Source: Halobacteriovoraceae bacterium
GTDB lineage: Bacteria; Bdellovibrionota; Bacteriovoracia; Bacteriovoracales; Bacteriovoracaceae
Assembly (NCBI GenBank): GCA_002713145.1
Contig: PAVS01000012.1
Span: forward strand, 1 to 64,000
Reading direction: 5' to 3'
DNA length: 64,000 bases
The notes beneath the pieces are model-generated. The model saw nothing but the letters and a program-made list of their open reading frames with translations. It had not been told where the DNA came from and made no database searches. Positions 26,241-35,011 of the stretch are shown one piece after another. Every line of letters starts with the position of its first letter. Positions within the stretch are counted from its first letter, which is position 1. A program made the position numbers and the translations under genes.

Positions 26241-26651
26241 ATGGTTTCTCACAAAAATCTTACACTTAGGGCCTATAGAAGAGGTTTTCATCTTATCACC
26301 GATGAAATCTTGCAGACACTTGGAAAGCTCCCCTCTCAGGGCATTTTAACCGTCTTTATCCAACATACGTCTGCAGCTCTCACTCTTAATGAAAACTGTG
26401 ACCCCTCTGTCTTAGCCGACTTTGAATCGAGCTATAATCGAATCGTTCCTGAGGGGGAATCTTATTACACCCATACTGCTGAAGGCCCTGACGATATGCC
26501 TGCCCATATTAAGTCTAGTCTAACTGGCACCAGCCTTTCTATTCCTATTATCGACGGAAAATTGGCCTTGGGAACTTGGCAAGGTGTTTATCTATGTGAA
26601 TTTAGAAATCAAGCAGGCCCTCGTAAACTGATCGTTTCCATCTACCAATAA
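26241..26651 (+). CDS. yjbQ: YjbQ/UPF0047 family protein
   Basis: 136 residues covering the full small fold: FIQHTSAALTLNENCDPSVLADFE and the metal-ligand region HTAEGPDDMPAHIKSSL. Members have weak thiamine-phosphate synthase activity; the physiological role is not settled. No Shine-Dalgarno is seen; GATAAT ends about five bases before the ATG, so the message may be leaderless. The Dus gene starts two bases after its stop. Confidence 0.87.
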   Translation: MVSHKNLTLRAYRRGFHLITDEILQTLGKLPSQGILTVFIQHTSAALTLNENCDPSVLADFESSYNRIVPEGESYYTHTAEGPDDMPAHIKSSLTGTSLSIPIIDGKLALGTWQGVYLCEFRNQAGPRKLIVSIYQ

Positions 26652-26653
26652 TC

Positions 26654-27616
26654 ATGAGTGAATTTCCCCTTGCCCCAAAGTCTTTAATGTTTGCACCGAT
26701 GGAAGGAATTACTGATGAGCACTATCGTAACGTTGTGATGAAGCTCTACCCCGAATGGGATAGTTATACCTGCGATTTTTTAAGGGTTCCTAACCCAAGT
26801 CCCTACCCCAAAAAACATCTCATTAAGCATATTGGACAATCGATCTATGAAAATCAAAAATTGATGGCAAAATCTATTTATCAAATTTTAACTAGCCCTC
26901 ATGCCTACACCGAAAAAACCGTGAGTGACTTAAGCGAGCTGGGCATAAAATTTCTCGACCTCAACCTGGGCTGTCCTTCTAAAACAGTGTGCCGTCATGA
27001 AGGAGGCTCTTTCCTTTTAAGTGAATTGGATAAGCTCAAGGGGATTATAAAAATCATTCGCAAACATTTCCCCGACACTTTTACTTGTAAAATAAGAGTA
27101 GGCTATCGTGATGATAGTCTTTTTTTAGATATCTTAAAATTGTTAGAAGACGAAGGAGTAGACGCCATCACGATTCATGCAAGAACCAGGGATGAACTCT
27201 ATAAAGGGGTGGCCAAATGGGATTATGTGAAAACTGCAGTTGAACATACCACGGTGCCCATCATTGGCAATGGAGATATCTGGACTCCTGAAGATATAGA
27301 TAAATATTTTGAATACACAGGTTGTCATTCGATTATGCTCGCCCGGTCAGCTCTTAAAACACCTTGGCTCGCTCGATTATATAAAAATAAAGAAGTTGAA
27401 ACTACGGAATTAAGAATAAAAGAGATTAAAAAATACTTTGAGCACTTTTACTCTGAAACAGAAAAACAGGATTTCCCTGAGGCTTCTCGCATAAAAAGAA
27501 TTAAAAGTTTATGTCGTTATTTATTTGATGATATTGAAGAGGGAGCAGCTCTTCGCAAAAAAATCTTATTGGCAAAATCATTTGAAGAGCAAATCTCTGC
27601 ATTAGAAAACTATTAA
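26654..27616 (+). CDS. tRNA-dihydrouridine synthase
   Basis: 320 residues, a flavin TIM barrel: FAPMEGITD (13-21), LDLNLGCPSKTV with the catalytic C107, ITIHARTRDELYKGVA, and IIGNGDIWTPEDI. It reduces specific uridines in tRNA to dihydrouridine. The helical C-terminal domain is present, so it is full length. The subtype (DusA/B/C) cannot be fixed by eye. The 3' end overlaps the convergent oligopeptide-binding gene by 4 bp. Confidence 0.88.
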   Translation: MSEFPLAPKSLMFAPMEGITDEHYRNVVMKLYPEWDSYTCDFLRVPNPSPYPKKHLIKHIGQSIYENQKLMAKSIYQILTSPHAYTEKTVSDLSELGIKFLDLNLGCPSKTVCRHEGGSFLLSELDKLKGIIKIIRKHFPDTFTCKIRVGYRDDSLFLDILKLLEDEGVDAITIHARTRDELYKGVAKWDYVKTAVEHTTVPIIGNGDIWTPEDIDKYFEYTGCHSIMLARSALKTPWLARLYKNKEVETTELRIKEIKKYFEHFYSETEKQDFPEASRIKRIKSLCRYLFDDIEEGAALRKKILLAKSFEEQISALENY

Positions 27617-29349
27617 TTCTTTTCCAAGTATTTTATATAGTTACGAATAAAAAAACTCTTTCTAAAATTCTTGATATCTTTTTGTTGCACAATATAGGTG
27701 CTTTCATACATGAGCATGAGCCAAGGAAGCTCTTGTTCTACAATTTTTTCAATTTCATACATAATTTCAAAACGCGACTCTTTGTCGAGAGTTTTTGAGA
27801 GCTGGTTATATAAATGATCCACTTGCTTGTTGGAGTAGCCGCTTTTGTTTATACCAGGATGGTTTTTAGAAATGAGAAGCTGGAGAATATTTTCAGCGTC
27901 AGGATAATCATAAATCCAGTTATCGGTCCAAAACTGGAGCTTTCCTGCTCTTCCCAATTTTAAGAACTCTGAGAACTCTATTTCATTTATGACCACATTA
28001 ATCCCAATTTGACTAAGCGAGTGCTGCAGAAACGCAGCTTCTTCATGATGGATGTCCTGCTTACCTCTGGTCGAATAGGTCAGAGTAAGCTCCCCAGGTT
28101 TGATACCTAATTCCGTTAAGGCCCGGCCTAGATATTTTTTCGCCATCGTCAGGTCATAATAATAAGGAAGTTGGTGAGAGGGTCGATAGCCAGGAATAGA
28201 AGGGTTAAAAATGCTATTACTTTTTAAGTTTGTGTTATTGGTTAAGATTTCAATATACTTGCTATAATCTATGGCGTGAGCGATCGCTCGTCTTAGATTT
28301 TTACTTTTCCCCAAGAGCGGATCATTCATATTAAAGCCAAGCCAACGAGAGGTTTGCCTAGAGAAATGTTTGACCTCAATCCCTTTTTTGGAAAACTCCT
28401 GACTGGTTGCTGTCGAAGGGTTTGAGAGTTGCGAGAGATATTTTTTGGGAACATCTAGGATATCAATATTTCCCTCCCCAAATTCTCTCCATCTGAGATC
28501 CTCATCATTGATAATTTTAAATTCTATTTTGCGAATAAAAGGAAGTTGCTCCTTTGATGAAGAAAGAAGATTTTCAGTATTTGCATATCTATCTCCAGTG
28601 CTGGGATAGACTTCTTTATGAAACTTTTCAAATTTACTAAAAAAATAAGATTGTCCGTCGAACTTGCGAAATTGATAAGGCCCTGTTCCCACAAGAACTT
28701 GTGAAAGATCATTATTATAGTTATTAATGAGCTCCAGTGGAACAGGAGTGGTAAAGGTCATGGATAAGAAATAAAGTAAATTGGGCTCAGGTCTTTTGAG
28801 TTCGATTTTAAGAGTGTATTCATCCGGTGCACTCAAACCACTAATATTTTCAGTTAAAAATTTTTCTGAACTCTCCCCTACTTTTTCACTAAACTCGTTA
28901 AAGCCTTTAAGTTTGCCTTCAAAAAGCCATGTTCCGGTGCTTTTCAGTGGCTTAAAAGCAAGTCGTTTAATTTGCCAAATAAAGTCCTGTGCCTTGACGG
29001 TTCTTGGACCTTGAAAGTCTTGATTATGATTTTGATAAAGAATATCTTTTTTAATCTTTATAGTATAAGTTTTTCCATCTTCTGAGATCTCAGGCATCCC
29101 ATCAGCGAGCAGAGGAATGACTTCAAAAGGTCTTTTTAAATAATGATATTGATAAAGAGTTTCTAAGGTTTGCCCCATGACTAGAAGAGAATCATCATTA
29201 AAGGCCACAGCGGGGTCAAAGGATTTGATTTTATTATTTATGGCCAAATTAATTTTATTATTTTTTTGACCACCGTCACGCTTGTAAAGAAATACTGATA
29301 AAAGTGCGATCGCCACGATCAGGAATAAAGGAAAGAGTTTTTTAGTCAT
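27613..29349 (-). CDS. ABC-transporter oligopeptide-binding (SBP family 5) protein
   Basis: 578 residues. An N-terminal hydrophobic segment (8-24) acts as a signal or anchor without a clear lipobox. The mature part is OppA/DppA-like: KSFDPAVAFNDDSLLVMGQTLE, VLVGTGPYQF, then WLGFNMNDPL and NLRRAIAHAIDY. It would bind peptides in the periplasm and deliver them to a permease, none of which is encoded nearby, so it is an orphan binding protein in this window. Confidence 0.87.
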   Translation of the reverse strand: MTKKLFPLFLIVAIALLSVFLYKRDGGQKNNKINLAINNKIKSFDPAVAFNDDSLLVMGQTLETLYQYHYLKRPFEVIPLLADGMPEISEDGKTYTIKIKKDILYQNHNQDFQGPRTVKAQDFIWQIKRLAFKPLKSTGTWLFEGKLKGFNEFSEKVGESSEKFLTENISGLSAPDEYTLKIELKRPEPNLLYFLSMTFTTPVPLELINNYNNDLSQVLVGTGPYQFRKFDGQSYFFSKFEKFHKEVYPSTGDRYANTENLLSSSKEQLPFIRKIEFKIINDEDLRWREFGEGNIDILDVPKKYLSQLSNPSTATSQEFSKKGIEVKHFSRQTSRWLGFNMNDPLLGKSKNLRRAIAHAIDYSKYIEILTNNTNLKSNSIFNPSIPGYRPSHQLPYYYDLTMAKKYLGRALTELGIKPGELTLTYSTRGKQDIHHEEAAFLQHSLSQIGINVVINEIEFSEFLKLGRAGKLQFWTDNWIYDYPDAENILQLLISKNHPGINKSGYSNKQVDHLYNQLSKTLDKESRFEIMYEIEKIVEQELPWLMLMYESTYIVQQKDIKNFRKSFFIRNYIKYLEKN

Positions 29350-29437
29350 ATCTTCTATTATAAAGCATTTCTACTTTATTTACAGGGGCTTAAATTGACT
29401 ACTTGCAACCCATATCAAAATACCTGACAATAGAGTT

Positions 29438-30301
29438 GTGTGTAGATTATTCGGATTTAAATCAGTTATTAACTCACAAGTTCACTCAAGCTTGATTCAT
29501 GCTGAAAATGCTCTGGTTGAACAAAGTATTAAACATCCAGATGGGTGGGGTGTCGCCTATTATCTTGAAGATGTTCCTCATGTGATCAAGTCTATGGATA
29601 AAGCCATCGATGATCATATTTTTGAAAGAGTTAGTGGCGTTGTTTCCTCAAAAACAGTTGTAGCTCATATTCGCAAAGCCACTCATGGGGAAAAAACTAT
29701 TTTGAACTCCCACCCTTTCCAGTATGGTCGCTGGATCTTTGCTCATAATGGAAATCTCAAAAACTTTGATAGTTACCGACAAAATCTTTTAGATAAAATT
29801 GACCCAGAATTGAGAAGGTTTGTTTTAGGAACAACTGATAGTGAGATCATCTTTTTTCTCATCCTAAGTTATATAAAAGATATTCATCCTCTGCATATTC
29901 CTAATATAAAAGTAAGTGCCATCAAAGCGGCAATAGAAAGTGCTTTTCAACTTATTACAAGCTTTTCAGGTCCCTTGTGTAAAGATCCACATCCAAAACC
30001 AACTGAGAATCATCTCACTTTCATTCTTACCACGGGCACTATGATGCTAGGTTTTAATGGCGGGCAAAAGCTCCACTACTCTACTTATAAAACAAAATGT
30101 TCTGAACGAGAAAGCTGTCCTTTTTTTGCTCCGGTTTGTGAAGCTAAAGCGAGCTTTGATGAACCTATCAATCATCTCATTTTCTCAAGCGAAAAACTTG
30201 CAGGAGAAAATATCTGGACCGAAATGGACAAAGGTGAGCTCATCGCGATCGACCATGAACTCAAGTTTTTAAATTTTCAGTTAAACGTTGAGTTTGATTA
30301 A
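29438..30301 (+). CDS. class II glutamine amidotransferase
   Basis: 287 residues from a GTG start. Met is followed by the nucleophile Cys2 (MCRLFGF); HPDGWGVAYY and AHIRKATHGE, SHPF, and FAHNGNL complete the Ntn glutaminase site. The stand-alone GATase_4/EgtC-like architecture has no synthase partner in cis. It may hydrolyse gamma-glutamyl amides, but the substrate is unknown. The convergent neighbour overlaps its stop by 4 bp. Confidence 0.85.
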   Translation: MCRLFGFKSVINSQVHSSLIHAENALVEQSIKHPDGWGVAYYLEDVPHVIKSMDKAIDDHIFERVSGVVSSKTVVAHIRKATHGEKTILNSHPFQYGRWIFAHNGNLKNFDSYRQNLLDKIDPELRRFVLGTTDSEIIFFLILSYIKDIHPLHIPNIKVSAIKAAIESAFQLITSFSGPLCKDPHPKPTENHLTFILTTGTMMLGFNGGQKLHYSTYKTKCSERESCPFFAPVCEAKASFDEPINHLIFSSEKLAGENIWTEMDKGELIAIDHELKFLNFQLNVEFD

Positions 30302-30543
30302 GCTGATTTTTTTAAGAGTTCAGGATGAAGCCCATAGCGTTCTTCGATTTGCTGTAACTTAAACTCTTCAAATATATGGAAGTTATACTTCTCAACTTCA
30401 GTCATAAGCCCCATCTTTTCGTCTAAAGATTGCTTAAAACACATCTCAATAAAATTAATTTGAAAATCATCTAAGTCTCTGAAAAATTCAATACTTAGCT
30501 GGGTTGTTTGTAGTAAATCTCTCATTCCTCTGGCGTAATACAT
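30298..30543 (-). CDS. small hypothetical protein (81 residues)
   Basis: The start at 30543 is supported by AGGAG with six-base spacing. The sequence is acidic and helical with no signal peptide or known motif (FFRDLDDFQINFIEM, then a Glu/Lys-rich C-terminus). Its stop overlaps that of the class II amidotransferase gene convergently. Function unknown; kept because of the good ribosome site. Confidence 0.55.
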   Translation of the reverse strand: MYYARGMRDLLQTTQLSIEFFRDLDDFQINFIEMCFKQSLDEKMGLMTEVEKYNFHIFEEFKLQQIEERYGLHPELLKKSA

Positions 30544-30681
30544 CTACATCTCCTACATTTACCTCTTTATCGGCTTAAGACAGCTATTGCTAAAGGATAT
30601 ATTTCTTTAAAACTCTGCTAAAAAACGATAAAATGAACAGCTGGTAAAGGGCTCAGTCGCAGCTTTAAACAAGAAGGATTT

Positions 30682-31440
30682 ATGGGATACACCCTTATTT
30701 TTCTCACATTTGGAATATCCACCATCGCCATAATGAAGTTGGTGGCATTTTTTATCGCCCGCAAAAGCCAGCATCCCGTGGACAGCCGATTTTTATACAT
30801 GACCCCTATTTTATGTCCAAGGTCACATGGGGAAAGTTTTGATATCCAAATTAAAAACTCAGACCTTATCTTTGAGCTTATTTTTTCAACTCTTGGTTTG
30901 ATACTTGCCCATAATTATCTCAATATATTTTTTAATGCCTTTACTGAAGTTCTCTTCTTAAAGCCCTACATCCTTTTAGTGTTTATTTATTTTTTTACTC
31001 TTTTTTTAGGGGCCAACCTGAGGATAGTGGCTTCATTATTCAAAATTGCTAGCCCAAGAATTCATAACCAGCCCTACCTATCTCAATCACTAAGTGAGTT
31101 TTGGGGAAAGAGATGGAATGTTTGGGTGAGAAATTGGTTGGGTTATCTCGGAAAGTATCTCGCCCCTAAAAGGACATATCTTCGTTATTTTTTAATCTTT
31201 CTTATCTCTGGAATCTTTCATGAACTCATGGTTAACCTTCCTTACTTTCTCTATACCGGTAATGTTCTTTTTGGGAGTATGATTGCTTATTTTATGATTC
31301 AATTTCTTGGGATATGTCTGGATAAAGCATTCTTAAAAAACGTAACGTCTCTTCGCTATATTTTTATGTGGTTAGTTCTATTCGCCCCAGCCCCTCTTTT
31401 TATGAACGAAGCTGTTATTCGTTTTTTTGGATTTAATTAA
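30682..31440 (+). CDS. MBOAT-family membrane acyltransferase (wax-synthase-like)
   Basis: 252 residues, largely hydrophobic helices, preceded by AAGGA. The MBOAT_2 signature is clear: SQSLSEFWGKRWNVWVR and, after a basic stretch, FLISGIFHELMV with the catalytic-type His. Such enzymes esterify long-chain alcohols or sterols with fatty acyl-CoA, giving storage or surface lipids. It is shorter than plant wax synthases. The next gene starts inside its stop codon (TAATG). Confidence 0.8.
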   Translation: MGYTLIFLTFGISTIAIMKLVAFFIARKSQHPVDSRFLYMTPILCPRSHGESFDIQIKNSDLIFELIFSTLGLILAHNYLNIFFNAFTEVLFLKPYILLVFIYFFTLFLGANLRIVASLFKIASPRIHNQPYLSQSLSEFWGKRWNVWVRNWLGYLGKYLAPKRTYLRYFLIFLISGIFHELMVNLPYFLYTGNVLFGSMIAYFMIQFLGICLDKAFLKNVTSLRYIFMWLVLFAPAPLFMNEAVIRFFGFN

Positions 31441-31787
31441 TGGAAGCTTTTTATCCTATCCTCATTGATATTGGAGTGCTGGCCCTTATTCTGTTGCTCT
31501 ACTATCTTATTCAAAGGTATAGAATCATCCGTAATGACAAATTCGAAATTCGAGATATTATTGAAGAATTAGCGGAACAGATTCATCAGTTTAGTGAAGA
31601 CAACCCTGAACACCCTCACCGAAAAAAATTAGAAACCTACGCAGATCATATACGTGAACTCTTTGAAACGTCTCGCTTTGAAGAGCTGGCAAGAGAGATG
31701 AAAACTCCCCCCGCAGAACTTCCTAGCGAGATGAGGTATGACTCAGACCATTTGTATGAAAAAATTATGTTTCATGCCAAAAAGTAA
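31440..31787 (+). CDS. small single-TM hypothetical protein coupled to the MBOAT gene
   Basis: 115 residues: a hydrophobic helix at about 8-24, then a charged, mostly helical cytoplasmic part with many Glu/His/Arg. No family recognised. The TAATG overlap with the MBOAT gene suggests joint translation. Its 3' end overlaps the dinB stop by 23 bp convergently. Confidence 0.65.
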   Translation: MEAFYPILIDIGVLALILLLYYLIQRYRIIRNDKFEIRDIIEELAEQIHQFSEDNPEHPHRKKLETYADHIRELFETSRFEELAREMKTPPAELPSEMRYDSDHLYEKIMFHAKK

Positions 31788-32838
31788 GTTGGTTTTTTAA
31801 GTTTTTCGCCCTTAAAAATTTAACTCCCGTTCCAATAAGCCGTACACCCTTTGTCTTCACTTTATCATTTTCTTGCACTCTTTCGCTGAAGAGCTTTTCA
31901 AAATGATTAAACTTCAACTTCCCCATGCTTGCAGCTTCAATTGTTGTTTGTTGAAAATCTGAATATTTTATTTTTACAAAGAGTGTTTTAATTTTTTTAT
32001 CCTGATGTTTTTTAAGCCTATCTAACATCTCCTCAAAACAATGTTCTAATTTTAAAAGAAGCTCTTCATGGTCTTTGAGGTCTGAATGAAATGTTCTTTC
32101 TACAGATAGTGATTTTCGCTCTCTATGGGGTTTGACTTCTCTCTTATCTATCCCACGACAATAATGATAATAGCTCACTCCACTATCACCAAATGCATCA
32201 ACTAATTCTTTGAGTGTGAGTTTTTGTAAATCACCAAAGGTTCTTAACCCAAGTTTATGCATTTTTTCCTGAGTGACTTTTCCCACACCATTTATTTTAC
32301 CGACTTCAAAATGAGCGATCTTCTCTGCAATTCCCTCTGGTCTCAAAACACTCAAACCATTAGGTTTATTGAGATCACTTCCGATCTTAGCGAGCAATTT
32401 GTTAAAAGAAACACCGGCACTTGCAGTAAGCTTGGTTTCTCGGAAAATATCTTCTTTAATATTTTTGGCTATTTTAATGGCATCATTATTATGGAGCGTA
32501 CAATCTGTGACATCTAAATAAGCTTCATCTAGTGAAAGCCTCTCTATTTGAGTGGTGTATCTCGCAAAGATCTCAAAGATTTTAGCACTTACTTTTCGAT
32601 ATTTATCAAAATGAGAGCGTACCAAAATAAGCTCAGGGCATTTTTTTAAGGCCAAAGCTGTAGGCATTGCACTTTTGACTCCAAATTTGCGAGCTATATA
32701 ATTCGAAGTTGAGAGCACACCTCGACCTGTTTCAGAAAGACCACCAATGGCAAAAGGTTTATGCTTTAAGTCAGGTCGATCAAGTTCTTCAACTTGAGCA
32801 AAAAAATAGTCCATATCGATATGTATAATTTTTTTCAA
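31765..32838 (-). CDS. dinB: DNA polymerase IV (Y family)
   Basis: 357 residues from a TTG start with AGGAG upstream. Catalytic motifs: IDMDYFFAQVE (D8, steric gate F13) and SLDEAYLDVT (Asp-Glu pair). Palm, fingers, thumb (helix-hairpin-helix GVGKVTQEKMHKLG) and little-finger domains are present. It copies past DNA lesions at low fidelity. It is divergent from lexA, and two pairs of direct repeats lie between them, so SOS control is expected. Confidence 0.93.
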   Translation of the reverse strand: MKKIIHIDMDYFFAQVEELDRPDLKHKPFAIGGLSETGRGVLSTSNYIARKFGVKSAMPTALALKKCPELILVRSHFDKYRKVSAKIFEIFARYTTQIERLSLDEAYLDVTDCTLHNNDAIKIAKNIKEDIFRETKLTASAGVSFNKLLAKIGSDLNKPNGLSVLRPEGIAEKIAHFEVGKINGVGKVTQEKMHKLGLRTFGDLQKLTLKELVDAFGDSGVSYYHYCRGIDKREVKPHRERKSLSVERTFHSDLKDHEELLLKLEHCFEEMLDRLKKHQDKKIKTLFVKIKYSDFQQTTIEAASMGKLKFNHFEKLFSERVQENDKVKTKGVRLIGTGVKFLRAKNLKNQLTFWHET

Positions 32839-32862
32839 AAAAAACTCCTGAGTCTATTGACC

Positions 32863-32908
32863 TACGGATATTTTACGGATATATTTAATATATACGGAAA
32901 ACATACGG
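32863..32908. promoter_or_regulatory. two pairs of 11-bp-spaced TACGG direct repeats between dinB and lexA (candidate LexA operators)
   Basis: TACGG occurs at 32863, 32874, 32893 and 32904: two pairs, each 11 bp apart start to start, the pairs 30 bp apart. The first pair reads TACGGATATTT-TACGGATA, an almost perfect direct repeat. No inverted TTAC-N3-GTAA site as described for Bdellovibrio LexA is seen here. The location in the divergent lexA/dinB promoter region makes LexA binding likely, but this is inference. Confidence 0.6.
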
Positions 32909-32956
32909 TTAATCAAGTGTGATCATTTTTCCTAGGTAACCATGAGGAGATATTTA

Positions 32957-33565
32957 ATGAGTCTGACAAAAAAACAAAAACAAGTTTATGACTTCATCAA
33001 AGACTACTTAGATAAACATAGTTACTCTCCTACGCAAATGGAAATTCAGGAGCATTTTGGCTTTAAGTCCCTTGGCTCTGTACAAGACTATATTCGCTAT
33101 TTAAAAAATGCTGGTTATCTTGAGAGTGATTCTAACTCGGTAAGAGGACTTGTCCCTATTGATCCTAATCAAGCTGAATCCCTCCCCGAAGCCATCGAAA
33201 TTCCACTCCATGGTAGTGTTGCTGCTGGTAACCCTATCGAAGCGATGGAAGGCAATGAGATGGTCCAGGTGCCGGCTTCTATGATTGGAAAAGGAATCCA
33301 CTACGCTTTAACAGTTAATGGTGAATCAATGATTGAAGACGGAATACTGGATGGTGATCTCATTATAGTTAAAGAACAAAAAACTGCGAATAACGGACAA
33401 ACTGTTATTGCTGTCATGGACAATGAAGCCACAGTCAAGCGCTATTATAAAAACAAAAACCAAATAGAACTTCACCCTGCCAATAGTTCTATGAGCCCTA
33501 TACTCGTTGATCGAGGAGACTTTCACATCAAGGGGATTTTAGTTGGTCTGTATAGATCCTATTAA
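32957..33565 (+). CDS. lexA: LexA repressor
   Basis: 202 residues from the ATG at 32957, with GAGGAG ten bases upstream; an ATG at 32942 lies in that site. The N-terminal winged helix (about 1-68) has SPTQMEIQEHFGFKS; the Ala90-Gly91 autocleavage site is in GSVAAGNP; catalytic Ser124 (GESMIEDGIL) and Lys161 (ATVKRYY) form the S24 dyad. It represses DNA-repair genes until RecA triggers self-cleavage. Likely autoregulated through the repeats at 32863-32908. Confidence 0.95.
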   Translation: MSLTKKQKQVYDFIKDYLDKHSYSPTQMEIQEHFGFKSLGSVQDYIRYLKNAGYLESDSNSVRGLVPIDPNQAESLPEAIEIPLHGSVAAGNPIEAMEGNEMVQVPASMIGKGIHYALTVNGESMIEDGILDGDLIIVKEQKTANNGQTVIAVMDNEATVKRYYKNKNQIELHPANSSMSPILVDRGDFHIKGILVGLYRSY

Positions 33566-33618
33566 CCTCTAAATTTTAACTTTTTTTACATCAGACATTA
33601 CATGTCAAGGAGGACATC

Positions 33619-33792
33619 ATGGATGCTTATTACTTTTTTGAAGAAGAGTTGATTACAAAAATGCACACATCATTTACAGACAGATTTAATCTCGACCAAG
33701 GAGCTGCAGCAGAGCTTACCTGGGAGATATTAGAACTTTTAAAAATTAGCGAGAGTAATTTATATGAGATTCATTCACTATATTTGCAATAA
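33619..33792 (+). CDS. small acidic hypothetical protein (57 residues)
   Basis: A strong AAGGAGG lies six bases before the ATG. The 57-residue product is acidic and helical (EILELLKISESNLYEI), with no signal peptide. No family recognised. It lies 53 bp after lexA on the same strand with no terminator between, so it may be co-transcribed and DNA-damage-inducible; that is inference. Confidence 0.6.
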   Translation: MDAYYFFEEELITKMHTSFTDRFNLDQGAAAELTWEILELLKISESNLYEIHSLYLQ

Positions 33793-33802
33793 GGAATCAT
33801 TT

Positions 33803-33868
33803 ATGTTCGAGAGTTTTTTTATTATCACAATCATCTTACATGTGATTAGTAGTATCATCCCAGAGTAA
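33803..33868 (+). CDS. possible 21-residue hydrophobic peptide
   Basis: ATG preceded by AAGGA with suitable spacing, only ten bases after the preceding small gene and directly before a strong terminator. The peptide is largely hydrophobic (FFIITIILHVISSII) and could sit in the membrane, like small toxin or regulatory peptides. It is very short and unverified. Confidence 0.35.
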   Translation: MFESFFIITIILHVISSIIPE

Positions 33869-33881
33869 CACACGTTTAAGC

Positions 33882-33915
33882 AGTGAAAGTAGCCAAGATT
33901 TTAGCTACTTTCACT
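33882..33915 (+). terminator. rho-independent terminator downstream of lexA and the small ORFs
   Basis: AGTGAAAGTAGC and GCTACTTTCACT form a perfect 12-bp stem around a ten-base loop, followed by a T-rich stretch (CTTGTCTTTTTCTC). It would end the lexA transcript. Confidence 0.75.
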
Positions 33916-33945
33916 CTTGTCTTTTTCTCGTTATGATCAAATATA

Positions 33946-34629
33946 ATGAGAACTTCAATTATCGTATTTTTATTTGTGACCCTGACTTTCGCTCAAGACT
34001 ATCAGCAATTTTGCTTCAGTACTCCACGCCAAGTAAACCAAGTCCAAAAAGAAATCACGTTTTTAGTTCTTCCCTCTGATAAAATTAAAGTCCATAAAAA
34101 TTGTCTTGATGTCGTCAGCTCCTCTCAGCGCTTAAAACTTTTCAATAAATATATTTATCAAAATTATCGGCAGGATTTAATAACTCAAAACATAACTCCT
34201 CCCAAAGAATGTCACCTCAATATTTACCAAGACACACTTCCTCAGGAAAACCAAACTCAAGTTGCCATCACTTCAGAACAACTCAAGGCTCATACCCAAG
34301 AGCAAACGGGCCGTGTCAGTTCTAAAACGCAGCTCATCCTCACTCATGAAAAGCCTGGGCGATTCCAATACCAGGAAGCCGGCTATACTATTACCTGTTC
34401 TCCTCAAGGCGATGGCTATCAGGTTGATATAACTTCTCAATCACCCAGATTGGGCTTTAAAACTCAAAGGCATATAAAAAAAGGTGAGAGAGTAGAATTA
34501 GGCCAATTACACAAAAAATCCCAAGAGCGCAGGGATTCAACAGCTCTTACAGATCAAGCAGCAACTCTTAATCACCAAACAAAAGATGCTAGCTCAAAGA
34601 CGATAGTATCTATCGAAGTCGTTAAGTAA
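33946..34629 (+). CDS. hypothetical secreted protein
   Basis: 227 residues. A signal peptide of about 16 residues (ending TFAQ) precedes a polar mature part rich in Gln, Thr and Ser with three Cys. No catalytic or binding motif was recognised. It follows the lexA terminator and precedes a long intergenic region. No clear Shine-Dalgarno is seen, so start confidence is moderate. Confidence 0.62.
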   Translation: MRTSIIVFLFVTLTFAQDYQQFCFSTPRQVNQVQKEITFLVLPSDKIKVHKNCLDVVSSSQRLKLFNKYIYQNYRQDLITQNITPPKECHLNIYQDTLPQENQTQVAITSEQLKAHTQEQTGRVSSKTQLILTHEKPGRFQYQEAGYTITCSPQGDGYQVDITSQSPRLGFKTQRHIKKGERVELGQLHKKSQERRDSTALTDQAATLNHQTKDASSKTIVSIEVVK

Positions 34630-34892
34630 TTCTTCAAACCGAATGACTAGAATGGTGATAAAATTCTCAAAGTCTAAGTCGAAGCTAAATTTCAGCTAAA
34701 ACAATAATAATTTTAGAGATTTATATAGTGATCATTTATAAGGGGCACTCATTCTTATTTTAGTTCAGGACTTTTCTGCTCGCGCGTCTCTAAAAACTGC
34801 TTACTCAGCACTAACAGTGCTTCCTTGCTAACTTTGAGAAATTTATCACCATCATAAGGGGTCGGTTAAATAATTCTTACATAGGGCCAATA

Positions 34893-34939
34893 TGCACAGG
34901 AAATTTTGGTTACAATCTGCACCGGAATCATTTTGGTCA
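34893..34939 (+). repeat. tandem direct repeats, candidate enhancer-binding-protein sites
   Basis: Copy 1 (34893-34912) and copy 2 (34918-34939) share TGCAC[A/C]GGAA..ATTTTGGT[T/C]A, with a two-base insertion in copy 2, 25 bp apart. They lie about 50-95 bp upstream of the sigma-54 promoter, the usual distance for upstream activator sites. Confidence 0.55.
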
Positions 34940-34985
34940 TGCGTTAATATCATGTAATTTCAGTCAGTTATTAGTTCGACAACTT

Positions 34986-35001
34986 TGGCACACACCTTGC
35001 T
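34986..35001 (+). promoter_or_regulatory. sigma-54 (-24/-12) promoter
   Basis: TGGCAC-ACACC-TTGCT matches the RpoN consensus TGGCAC-N5-TTGCW at every core base, with GG and GC ten bases apart. Transcription would start near 35012, producing a leader of about 268 bases for the lipoprotein at 35280 or a separate small RNA. Confidence 0.75.
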
Positions 35002-35011
35002 TTATATACAG

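Noticed and set aside
33882..33915. GTGA and TCAC half-sites resembling a Crp box
   Set aside because: They are 22 bases apart within a perfect 12-bp stem followed by T-rich sequence, so the structure is a terminator.
34900..34920. TTGGTTACAATCTGC as another sigma-54 site
   Set aside because: GG and GC are nine rather than ten bases apart and the core differs from the consensus.
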